Positions 16,930-25,067 of a DNA stretch of 64,000 nucleotides are shown in pieces. The DNA comes from Dermacoccus abyssi (GTDB taxonomy: Bacteria; Actinomycetota; Actinomycetes; Actinomycetales; Dermatophilaceae): assembly GCF_003515945.1 (NCBI RefSeq), contig NZ_QWLM01000004.1, positions 216,011 through 280,010 on the forward strand. The letters run 5' to 3'. Under the pieces are notes generated by a model. That model was not told the origin of the DNA. It did not search any database and was given only the letters and a program-made list of their open reading frames with translations. The translations under genes were made by a program, and so were the position numbers. How positions within the stretch are numbered: position 1 is the first letter of the stretch; each line of letters begins with the position of its first letter.

Positions 16930-18134
16930 CGCAGGAGATCACCTCGAGCGACTCGCAGAGCCGCCTGCTCGCCGAAGCGGAAGCGCTGTTCGCGCGCGAG
17001 TTCGGCGACGTCACGCCGGACGGCGCGTGGTGGGCGCCCGGGCGCGTCAACATCGTCGGCGAGCACACGGACTACAACGGCGGCTACGTCCTGCCCATCG
17101 CTCTGCCGACCGGCACCGTCGCCGTCGCGCGGCGTCGTGACGACGACCTCGTCCGGCTCGTCTCCGAGGGCAAGCGCGTCGAGGCGCGCCTGGGCGACAT
17201 CTCGCGCGAGGCGTCGCTCGGCTGGGCTTCGTACGCGGCCGGCGTCGGCTGGGCGGCCGCGCGTGACGGCCTCGACGTGCCCGGCCTCGACATAGCGTTC
17301 GCGGCCGACGTGCCGCGCGGTGCCGGGCTGTCGTCGTCCGCCTCGCTGAGCTGCTCGACCGCGAGCGCCTGGAACGACTTGGCCGGATGGGGCCTCGAGC
17401 GTCCGGCCATCGCCCGCCTCGGCCGTCTCGCGGAGAACGAGATCGCCGGCGCGCCGACGGGAACGATGGACCAGATGGCCTCGGTGCTGTGTGAAGCCGG
17501 TTCCGCACTACGCCTCGACACGCTGACGAACGACACCGAGCAGGTGCCGTTCGATCTCGACTCGGCCGGGCTCGTCCTGCTCGTCGTCAACTCCCACGCG
17601 CCGCACGAGCTCGTCGACGGGGCCTACGGCGAGCGCCGTCGCTCCTGCGAGGAGGCCGCTGATCTGCTCGGCATTGAGCGAGGTCACCTGTGCAGTGAGG
17701 TCGACGGACGCGACGTCAGTGCGGTCGATGCGCGCCTCGAGGAGTTGCCCGACGTTCCGCGCCGCCGCGCGCGCCACGTCATCACCGACTCGGCGCGGGT
17801 GCTTGCCGTGCACGAGGCGCTGGGGGCCGGCGTCACGCGCGAGAGCGCCCCCGCCGTCGGCCGCGTGCTCAGCGCGTCGCACGCCAGCATGCGCGACGAC
17901 TTCGAGATCACCGTCCCGGCCGTCGACACGCTCGCCGCGGCCCTCGAGGACGGCGGCGCGTACGGCGCACGGATGACGGGCGGCGGCTTCGGCGGCTGCG
18001 TCATCGCCCTCATCGATTCGGGCCGTGTCGACGACGCCGTGGAGCTTGCGAAGCAGCGTGCCGCGAAGGGTGGCTTCGCCCAGCCGGAGCCGTTCGTCGC
18101 CCTCGCGAGTGAAGGTGCCAAACGTCTGAAGTGA
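16926..18134 (+). CDS. galK: galactokinase
   Basis: 402 aa GHMP kinase. Signature GRVNIVGEHTDYNGGYVLP near residue 40, ATP-binding PRGAGLSSSASL, and C-terminal MTGGGFGGCVIAL. Phosphorylates galactose for GalT. ATG overlaps the galT stop (ATGA). Last gene of the bioAFD-galTK unit; galE is not in the window. Confidence 0.94.
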   Translation: MTQEITSSDSQSRLLAEAEALFAREFGDVTPDGAWWAPGRVNIVGEHTDYNGGYVLPIALPTGTVAVARRRDDDLVRLVSEGKRVEARLGDISREASLGWASYAAGVGWAAARDGLDVPGLDIAFAADVPRGAGLSSSASLSCSTASAWNDLAGWGLERPAIARLGRLAENEIAGAPTGTMDQMASVLCEAGSALRLDTLTNDTEQVPFDLDSAGLVLLVVNSHAPHELVDGAYGERRRSCEEAADLLGIERGHLCSEVDGRDVSAVDARLEELPDVPRRRARHVITDSARVLAVHEALGAGVTRESAPAVGRVLSASHASMRDDFEITVPAVDTLAAALEDGGAYGARMTGGGFGGCVIALIDSGRVDDAVELAKQRAAKGGFAQPEPFVALASEGAKRLK

Positions 18135-18136
18135 CC

Positions 18137-18559
18137 TCAGACGGCGGGCAGTTCGGCGCGCGCCATGCGTGACGCCCAGCGCAAGAGGACGACGTCGTCG
18201 GTGAGGCCGTTGGGCCGCGAGTCCGGGATGACGTCCTCCACGTCGACGAGGTAGACGAGCGCTGCCACGACGAGGCGCAGACGTGCCTTGCCGGTGATGC
18301 TGGTGGTGTGTGGGTCGTCGTGGCCGTCCACGGTGAGCATGCCCTCGTCGACGTAGGCGTCGACGACCGAGCAGATGATGTCGAGGTCAAGCCCTTGCGC
18401 GCCCTCGTACAGGCGCGGGTTGCTCTCGCGCTTCGACTCGACGCTGGCGAGCAGCCTGTGCAACTCCGTGCGGGAGGCGATGAGTGACGCCGCCCGGAGC
18501 CGCGCGCGCCGGAACGCTGCCGACGTGAGAATGCGCGCTTCGGCGGAGGGCTGGGTCAC
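18137..18559 (-). CDS. DUF1232/YkvA-like protein
   Basis: 140 aa. The C-terminal part LRLVVAALVYLVDVEDVIPDSRPNGLTDDVVLL resembles the DUF1232 motif (hydrophobic helix, D-x-I-P-D, D-D). The N-terminal half is helical and unrecognised. GTG start with TACTCT ending 7 nt upstream, consistent with a leaderless mRNA. Convergent with galK. Function unknown. Confidence 0.65.
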   Translation of the reverse strand: MTQPSAEARILTSAAFRRARLRAASLIASRTELHRLLASVESKRESNPRLYEGAQGLDLDIICSVVDAYVDEGMLTVDGHDDPHTTSITGKARLRLVVAALVYLVDVEDVIPDSRPNGLTDDVVLLRWASRMARAELPAV

Positions 18560-18566
18560 GGCGACA

Positions 18567-18572
18567 AGAGTA
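18567..18572 (-). promoter_or_regulatory. leaderless -10 box of DUF1232 gene
   Basis: TACTCT on the minus strand, 7 nt before the GTG start. Confidence 0.5.
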
Positions 18573-18735
18573 GGCCTCGTCGGGTCTTCATGGGCACGTA
18601 TTGGACGCCTTATCCCGAACGTGCGACCCGATCACCGGGATCTGCGCAGGAGCCAGACACCCTGGCGGTTGTCGGTGGCCCGTGGTTGGCTGATGTCGAG
18701 CCGCTGAACTCGGCACTTCGAACGAAGGAGCTCCC

Positions 18736-19536
18736 ATGCCCACCCGTGACACGAACTGGCCTGCAGGCACCCCGAACTGGGTCGACTGCTGCTTCGACGA
18801 CGTGAAGAAGGCCGGCGACTTCTACGCCAAGCTCTTCGGCTGGGACGTGCAGGAGGGCCCGGCCGAGATGGGCGGCTACGCACTGTGCTTCAAGCACGGA
18901 CGATCCGCCGCTGCCATCACGCCGCGTATGGCGCCAGAGGTTCCCACGGCGTGGTCGACGTTCTTCGCCTCCGACGACGTCGATGCCACCGCCGAGGCGG
19001 TGCGCGCCGCGGGAGGCAGCGTCATCGCCGAGCCCATGGGCGTCGCTGGTGCAGGCCGCATGGCGTTCTTCACCGACGCCGAGGGTGCCGCGTTCGGCGC
19101 CTGGCAGGGCGGTGAGCACCACGGTTTCGGCATCTTCAACGAGTCTGGCTCCGTGGGTTGGAACGACCTCATGACGCGAGACCTCGAGGGCGCGAAGGCG
19201 TTCTACGGCAAGGTCTTCGGGTTCAGCTACGACGAGATGGGCGCCGACTACGTCACGTGCAAGCGCGCCTCCGACGATGAGGTCGTCGCCGGAATCCATC
19301 TCGCGGGGCACCTGCCGGACGAGGTCCCGGCGAACTGGCTCACGCACTTCGTCGTGGCCGACCGCGACTCGAGCGTCGCCATCGTCGAGGAGCTCGACGG
19401 CGAGGTGCTCATGAGCTTCGACACCCCGTTCGGCCCCGAGGCCACCATCCGCGGCCCCGAGGGCGAGGTCTTCAACGTCATCTCCTACACCGCGGAAGCC
19501 GAGGAGGAGGCGGAGCACGATCGCGACGCCGAGTGA
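18736..19536 (+). CDS. two-domain VOC (glyoxalase-fold) protein
   Basis: 266 aa, ATG after GAAGGAG. Two tandem VOC modules: PNWVDCCFDDVKKAGDFYAKLFGWDV (about 13-38) and VGWNDLMTRDLEGAKAFYGKVFGFSY (about 139-164). Paired modules of this kind occur in hydroxylases, resistance proteins and many uncharacterised actinobacterial proteins. The acidic tail EAEEEAEHDRDAE is unusual but short. Substrate unknown. Confidence 0.85.
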   Translation: MPTRDTNWPAGTPNWVDCCFDDVKKAGDFYAKLFGWDVQEGPAEMGGYALCFKHGRSAAAITPRMAPEVPTAWSTFFASDDVDATAEAVRAAGGSVIAEPMGVAGAGRMAFFTDAEGAAFGAWQGGEHHGFGIFNESGSVGWNDLMTRDLEGAKAFYGKVFGFSYDEMGADYVTCKRASDDEVVAGIHLAGHLPDEVPANWLTHFVVADRDSSVAIVEELDGEVLMSFDTPFGPEATIRGPEGEVFNVISYTAEAEEEAEHDRDAE

Positions 19537-19675
19537 CGAGCAGGTGAGGTGAGCCGGCCCTGACCCAGGAGAATCCCGGGGACTTGTCAGGTCTGCCGGT
19601 TCCGGACGAGAGCCTTCTCCTAGGTGGACGCGGTTGGCTGTGGGGACACTGCTTCATTCCACGCGAAGGACCATC

Positions 19676-20096
19676 ATGACGAGCTCCACGCCCGCGAATT
19701 CCTCAGCCGCGACGGCACCCACTCGCACGTTCGCAGCACTCGTCGGCGTCGCGTCGCTCGCCGTGCTGCTGCAGGGCCTGTGGGCCGGATTGTTCATGTC
19801 GACGCCCGACACCGACCCGGAGAAGACGCCCTGGCTCGAGGTCCATTCGTGGTGCGGGAAGGCCACCATCGGGTTCGCGCTCCTCGCCACGGTGTGGGCG
19901 TTCCTGAAGCTGCGTGAACGCACCGACCTGACTTTCGGTGCGCTGGCGTTGACGGTGCTGTTGATCCTCGAGGCCTATGTCAGGTGGGCTCATCGTGGAC
20001 GAGGGCAAGGACGTCATGGCCGCCGTCCATGTCCCGCTGGCGATGGCGCTCATGGGCCTGGCGGTGTGGCTCCCGCTGCGGGCCCGCAAGCGCTGA
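19676..20096 (+). pseudogene. four-TM membrane protein (DUF6220-like), frameshifted
   Basis: ATG at 19676 with GAAGGA 5 nt upstream. Hydrophobic helices: FAALVGVASLAVLLQGLWAG, TIGFALLATVWAFLKL, FGALALTVLLILEAYV, then after a shift near 19979-19985 GGLIVDEGKDVMAAVHVPLA and LMGLAVWLPLRARKR. The second frame continues the same topology and ends in TGA at 20096, so an extra base (apparently the A at 19982) splits one gene. Read unshifted, the end is Gly/Arg-rich nonsense. Function unknown. Confidence 0.65.
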
Positions 20097-20151
20097 CTCC
20101 ACCGTGGGGATGAGCCTCGGATGCGACACGCGTCCGGGGCTCGTCGTTTGG

Positions 20152-20157
20152 AACAAT
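20152..20157 (+). promoter_or_regulatory. leaderless -10 box of purB
   Basis: AACAAT, 6 nt before the purB ATG, which has no Shine-Dalgarno sequence. Confidence 0.55.
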
Positions 20158-20163
20158 GGGTGC

Positions 20164-21585
20164 ATGCGCAGCCTCGCCGACACCCAGCCCGCCATCGCCC
20201 TCGGAGCCCTCGACGGCCGCTACCGCGGCGCCGTCGCCCCGCTCGTCGACCACCTGTCGGAGGCCGCGCTCAACCGCATGCGCGTGCACGTCGAGGTCGA
20301 GTGGCTCATCCACCTCACCGACACCGGCATCCTCGACGGCGTGCGCGCGCTGGACGACGGCGAGAAGGAGGCGCTGCGCGACGTCGTCGAGGAGTTCGAC
20401 GGTGACGACATCGCCGAACTCGCCGAGATCGAGCGCGAGACGGTGCACGACGTCAAGGCCGTCGAGTACTACCTCAAGCGCCGCCTCACGCAGATCGTGG
20501 CCGCCGCGGGCCACGACGACGCCGAGCAGCTCTCGGAGCTCATCCACTTCTGCTGCACGAGCGAGGACATCAACAACCTCAGCTACGCCCTCATGGTGCA
20601 GCGTGCGACGCAGCAGGTGTGGCTGCCGAAGGCGACGACGCTCGTCGAGCAGGTCGCGACGATGGCCCGTGACATGCGTGACGTGCCGCTCCTGTCGCAC
20701 ACCCACGGCCAGCCCGCGACGCCGACGACGATGGGCAAGGAGTTCGCGGTGCTCGCCCACCGCCTGGGCCGTCAGCTGCGCCGCATCGGCGGGCAGGAGT
20801 ACCTCGGCAAGATCAACGGAGCCACCGGCACGTTCGGTGCGCACACGGCTGCGGTGCCGAGCGCCGACTGGCCGGCACTGAGCAAGTCGTTCGTCGAGGG
20901 CCTCGGCCTCACGTGGAACCCGTTGACGACGCAGATCGAGAGCCACGACTGGCAGGCCGAGCTCTACGCCGACATCGCGCGGTTCAACCGCATCCTGCAC
21001 AACCTGTGCACCGACGTGTGGACCTACATCTCGATGGGCTACTTCGCGCAGGTGCGCGGCCAGGGCACCGTCGGATCGTCGACGATGCCGCACAAGGTGA
21101 ACCCGATCCGCTTCGAGAACGCGGAGGCGAACCTCGAGGTCAGCTCGGCGTTGCTCGACGTCCTCGGCTCGACCCTCGTCACGTCGCGCCTGCAGCGCGA
21201 CCTCACGGATTCCTCGATGCAGCGCAACATCGGCACCGCATTCGGTCACTCGGTGCTGGCCATGGACAACGTCGCGCGGGGCCTCGGCGGTCTCGACCCC
21301 GTGCCGGGCGCCATGGCCAAGGACCTCGAAGCCAACTGGGAGGTGCTCGGCGAGCCGATCCAGACGGCGATGCGCGCGCTCGGCGCCCAGGGCGTGCCCG
21401 GGATGGAGCAGCCCTACGAGCGCCTCAAGGAACTGACGCGCGGACGCCGCATCACCGGCGACGACCTGCGCGAGTTCGTGCGCGGCCTCGGCCTGCCCTC
21501 CGACGTCGAGGAGCGTTTCCTCGAGATGACGCCTGCCACCTACATCGGCATCGCACCTCAGCTCGTCGATTACCTCGAGGTCTAA
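20164..21585 (+). CDS. purB: adenylosuccinate lyase
   Basis: 473 aa. Fumarase/aspartase superfamily; cleaves SAICAR and adenylosuccinate in purine synthesis. Signature GSSTMPHKVNPIRFENAEAN (catalytic flexible loop), HTHGQPATPTTMGKE and CTSEDINNLSYAL. The DGRYRGAVAPL N-terminus and length match the long PurB form, as in E. coli. Start set by the -10 box directly upstream. Confidence 0.95.
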   Translation: MRSLADTQPAIALGALDGRYRGAVAPLVDHLSEAALNRMRVHVEVEWLIHLTDTGILDGVRALDDGEKEALRDVVEEFDGDDIAELAEIERETVHDVKAVEYYLKRRLTQIVAAAGHDDAEQLSELIHFCCTSEDINNLSYALMVQRATQQVWLPKATTLVEQVATMARDMRDVPLLSHTHGQPATPTTMGKEFAVLAHRLGRQLRRIGGQEYLGKINGATGTFGAHTAAVPSADWPALSKSFVEGLGLTWNPLTTQIESHDWQAELYADIARFNRILHNLCTDVWTYISMGYFAQVRGQGTVGSSTMPHKVNPIRFENAEANLEVSSALLDVLGSTLVTSRLQRDLTDSSMQRNIGTAFGHSVLAMDNVARGLGGLDPVPGAMAKDLEANWEVLGEPIQTAMRALGAQGVPGMEQPYERLKELTRGRRITGDDLREFVRGLGLPSDVEERFLEMTPATYIGIAPQLVDYLEV

Positions 21586-21601
21586 CGAACCTGCGCTCAC
21601 G

Positions 21602-21642
21602 CGACGCCCTGCCCGCAGCTGTGCTCCGCGGGCAGGGCGTCG
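21602..21642 (+). terminator. purB terminator hairpin
   Basis: 15-bp perfect stem CGACGCCCTGCCCGC / GCGGGCAGGGCGTCG with an 11-nt loop, 16 nt after the purB stop. Confidence 0.8.
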
Positions 21643-21837
21643 TGCTGCGCGACGACAGGCGGCGTCAGGACACAACGTACGACCGCGCCACCACCGCACC
21701 CGAGCCACCCGCGGCTCTCACCCCCTAAGCACCCCTTGGGGCGGAGTGATTCGCCTATAGTTCTTGCATGTTCCGGGGGCATCGCGCAATCACTGCGCGT
21801 GGGGAACGGCCCCAGCCCTGTGTCGGCCGGGAAGGCG

Positions 21838-22275
21838 ATGAATTCGATGACCGCATCCGATCTGCTCTACGACGTCGGGGCCATCGCGGCCTTCGCCATC
21901 GTCGGTTGTGCGCTCCAGGCGCTCGGCTACTTCATGACCGATCTGCTCACACCCGGTCGGCTCGCCGACATAGTGTGGCGTGACCGCAACCAGAACGCGG
22001 CCATCCTCGTCTCGGCGAACCTGGTCGCCGTGGGTCTCATCGTCTTCACGGCCATCCGTTCGTCCCACGACGGCCTCGCGGCGGGCCTCGTGAGCACCGC
22101 CGTCTACGGCGTCCTCGGGCTGATCTTCATGGCCCTGAGCTTCTTCGCCCTGGACGCCCTAACGCCGGGCAAGCTGGGCGCGTTGCTGCTGCAAGAGGAC
22201 AGGCACCCGGCGGTCTGGGTGTCGGCGGCGGCTCACATCGCGGTCGCGCTCATGATCTGCGCCGCCATCTCCTGA
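21838..22275 (+). CDS. DUF350 membrane protein
   Basis: 145 aa, four TM helices in two repeats (IAAFAIVGCALQALGYFMTDLLTPG and VLGLIFMALSFFALDALTPG), the duplicated DLLTPG/DALTPG signature of DUF350. Start at 21838 just after GGGAAGG; the ATG at 21847 is an alternative. First gene of a five-gene cluster with DUF4178, DUF2617, a lipoprotein and a spermidine-synthase-like protein, an association seen in actinobacteria; its function is unknown. Confidence 0.85.
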   Translation: MNSMTASDLLYDVGAIAAFAIVGCALQALGYFMTDLLTPGRLADIVWRDRNQNAAILVSANLVAVGLIVFTAIRSSHDGLAAGLVSTAVYGVLGLIFMALSFFALDALTPGKLGALLLQEDRHPAVWVSAAAHIAVALMICAAIS

Positions 22276-22286
22276 TCGACGCTCCC

Positions 22287-22742
22287 ATGACCCACGACGC
22301 GCTGACCATCCGCCCCGGCTCGCACCTCTCGCTCGCGGGCGCTCCCGCGCGCGTCGAGGAGACCCTCGAACTCACCGTCGACGACTTCACCTGGCACTCG
22401 CACCGCCTCAGCGGTCATCCGGACGCCGACTGGCTCACCGTCGAGGACGACGAGGGCACGCTCAGCCTCACCCTGTGGAAGGACCGCCCGGCCCTGCCCG
22501 AGCGCGGCGAGCCTGGCGAACGCAACGTCGTCTGCGACGGCACGAAGCTGCGCCGCAACGAGGACGGCACAGGCACCTACCGCAGCCTTCCGTCGGGGCG
22601 CTCGGGCCGTTACGCCTACGCCGACTACCGCCTCGGCGGCACGCTCGTCGCCTTCGAGCGCTTCGACGACGGCGCGTGGGAGCCGTCGACCGGCCGTCAC
22701 ATCCCGGCGTTCGGCGTGCAGGTCACCGGGGGTTCGTCGTGA
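22287..22742 (+). CDS. DUF4178 protein
   Basis: 151 aa soluble, beta-rich protein. VEETLELTVDDFTWHSHRLS and WLTVEDDEG...LSLTLWK are in the DUF4178 pattern. Sits 11 nt after the DUF350 gene and overlaps the next gene (GTGA). Conserved linkage is the main clue; biochemical role unknown. Confidence 0.75.
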   Translation: MTHDALTIRPGSHLSLAGAPARVEETLELTVDDFTWHSHRLSGHPDADWLTVEDDEGTLSLTLWKDRPALPERGEPGERNVVCDGTKLRRNEDGTGTYRSLPSGRSGRYAYADYRLGGTLVAFERFDDGAWEPSTGRHIPAFGVQVTGGSS

Positions 22743-23239
22743 CCCTTCACGCCATCGCGTCGCCGTTCGTCGACACCCGCGCCGCCGACCTACGCCTGGG
22801 GCTCGGCTTGGCCCCTGTGGAGCCTCTCGCCACCTGCTTCGTGGCGGGTGCCGACCTGCGCGTGCTCGGGGCCTCGCACCAGGTCGTCGTCGAGACCGAG
22901 GGCGTCACGTTCAGCGAGACGATCGCCTACCTCCCGAACGTGTCGCTGCCGCTGCCGTCGCAGCATGCCGCACCCGGCTACGCGTTGCGCTCGCGCGTCA
23001 CGCACCTGACTCCGCACGCCCTGCGCGAGGAGGTTGACGCCCTCGTCCGCTCACTCGCCGACCGTGACGACGCCGTCGTCGCGCGATTTCCCGGCCACGA
23101 GCTCGCCGTGACGGCCCTCGTCGCCGAGCGCCGCGACGACGTCCTCACGTGGCGCACCTGGCACGTCTACCCGCAGCACGGAGAACTGGTCGAGACCGCG
23201 TCCTCGCTCGACCTGCAGCGACGGAGGGATCCGGCATGA
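22739..23239 (+). CDS. DUF2617 protein
   Basis: 166 aa, GTG start overlapping the DUF4178 stop. FVDTRAADLRLGLGL and AHLG-type acidic/basic C-terminal half with TWRTWHVYPQHGELVET are typical of DUF2617. No catalytic motif recognised. Stop overlaps the lipoprotein start (ATGA). Confidence 0.75.
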   Translation: MTLHAIASPFVDTRAADLRLGLGLAPVEPLATCFVAGADLRVLGASHQVVVETEGVTFSETIAYLPNVSLPLPSQHAAPGYALRSRVTHLTPHALREEVDALVRSLADRDDAVVARFPGHELAVTALVAERRDDVLTWRTWHVYPQHGELVETASSLDLQRRRDPA

Positions 23240-23472
23240 AGCGCACCGTCAACGTACTGCTCGTCGCGGCCCTCGGCCTCGGGTTGAGCGGCTGCGGCAC
23301 GAGCAAGGAAGAGGAAGCCTGCCGCGAGCAGCAGCGTCAGATGGCGCGAGCGCAGGGCTTCACGCCCAACGAGCGGGCCGTCAAGGAGGCCTGCGACAAC
23401 GATCACCGCAGCTCGACGACGCGCCGTCACGGTAGTTCCTTCCGCGGTGGCGGTTCGGGCAGCGGAAAGTGA
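23236..23472 (+). CDS. small lipoprotein of the DUF350 cluster
   Basis: 78 aa. Signal peptide MKRTVNVLLVAALGLGLSGC ends in a lipobox LSGC, so the mature protein is expected to be anchored to the membrane by Cys20. The mature part is short, polar and ends in Gly/Ser repeats. It may be the small counterpart of the DUF4247 lipoprotein found in related clusters; similarity is by position, not motif. Confidence 0.7.
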   Translation: MKRTVNVLLVAALGLGLSGCGTSKEEEACREQQRQMARAQGFTPNERAVKEACDNDHRSSTTRRHGSSFRGGGSGSGK

Positions 23473-23511
23473 GCGACGCTGTTCGCAGCATTCGCGCGAT
23501 CGAGGTGAGCC

Positions 23512-25056
23512 GTGCGCTCACCGTCTGAGGCTCCCCGCCTCGCCCGCGCCCTCGTCTTCGGCGCCGTCCTGCTGTGCGCCGCATGCGGTCTCGTCTACGA
23601 GCTCGCGCTCGTCGCGCTCGGCTCGTACTTGCTAGGCAACTCGATCACGCAGACGTCGATCGTCCTGTCGGTCATGGTGTTCGCCATGGGCATCGGCTCG
23701 CTCGCGGCGAAGCGGCTCGTCGGCCAGGCGGCCCGCAACTTCGCCCTGGTCGAGCTGGCCCTCGCCGTCATCGGCGGCACGAGCGTCATCGTGCTGTACG
23801 CCGCCTTCGCGTGGTGGTCGCTCTACGGGCCAGCGCTCGTCGCTCTCGCCTTCACGATCGGCGCGCTCATCGGTGCCGAGATCCCCCTGCTCATGACGTT
23901 GCTCCAGCGCATCCGCAAACAGAATGCGTCGGACGCCGTCGCTGATCTCTTCGCCGCCGATTACGTCGGCGCCCTCGTGGGTGGCCTGGCGTTCCCGTTC
24001 CTCCTGCTGCCCCTCTTCGGCCTGCTCCGCGGCACACTCGCCGTCGGCGCCGTCAACGCCCTCGTCGGTGTTGCCTTGTGCCTGTGAGTGTTTCGTGACT
24101 CGTTCACGACGTGGGGGCGGCGCCTCGTCGGCGGCGCGCTCGCCGTGACGCTCGTCGGGCTCGCGGGGCTTGCCTGGTTCTCGGGGAAGTTCGAGCTGTC
24201 CGCGCAGCAGCGCATCTACCGCGATCCGATCGTCGTGAGCGAGCGTTCGGCCTACCAGGACATCGTCGTCACGTCCGGCCTCGACGGACGCGACGTGCGG
24301 CTGTTCCTCAACGGTGACCTGCAGTTCTCGACGCTCGACGAGTACCGCTACCACGAGGCGCTCGTCGCTCCTGCGATGAACGGGCCGCGCACGAAGGTCC
24401 TCGTGCTCGGCGGGGGCGACGGACTGGCGGCACGCCGGGTGCTCGCGTACCCCGGCGTCGAGAAGGTGACGCTCGTCGACCTCGACCCGGCGGTGGTCGA
24501 CCTCGCGCGCACGCGGCCCGAATTCGTCGCGGCCAACGCCGATGCGATGGACGACCCGCGCCTGACCTATCGCGCCGCCGATGCGTTCACGTGGCTGCGC
24601 ACCCAGAACGAGACGTTCGACGCCATCGTCGTCGACTTCCCCGACGCCGACGACGTGGCCACCGCGAAGCTGTACTCGCAGGAGATCTACGGGCTGATGA
24701 ACAGGGCCCTCGCCCCCGGCGGCCGCATGGTCGTCCAGAGCGGCTCGCCGTTCTTCGCCCGCGAGGCTTACTGGACGACGGAGGCGACCCTGCGCCGCGC
24801 CGGGTTCGCGACAACGCCGTACCACGTCGACGTGCCGAGCTTCGGCGACTGGGGCTTCCACCTCGCGACGCGCTCGTCGACGCCGCCGTCGCTCACGCTG
24901 CCCGATGACGCCCCGGCGCAGCGCTTCGTCACGCAGGACGTGCTGCGGGCCGCTGCCGTCTTCCCGCCCGACCGTGGCCGGCTGCCCGTGAAGCCGTCGA
25001 CCCTGCTGGCACCCACCATCCTCGACGCGCAAAAGGGCGCCTACCGAGGCTACTGA
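23512..25056 (+). pseudogene. membrane-anchored spermidine-synthase-like protein, interrupted by in-frame TGA
   Basis: GTG at 23512. The first part has six or seven TM helices ([20 protein letters not shown]...). A TGA at 24085-24087 then breaks the same frame, which continues without shift: VFRDSFTTW, one more TM helix and a spermine/spermidine synthase domain with VLVLGGGDGLAARRVL (nucleotide-binding), LVDLDPAVVDLAR and VVDFPDADD. Actinobacterial homologs are single proteins of about 500 aa. A GTG directly after the TGA could allow reinitiation, giving a 322-aa C-terminal protein. Canonical members transfer aminopropyl groups; these membrane forms are uncharacterised. Confidence 0.75.
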
Positions 25057-25067
25057 GACCGCTACCG

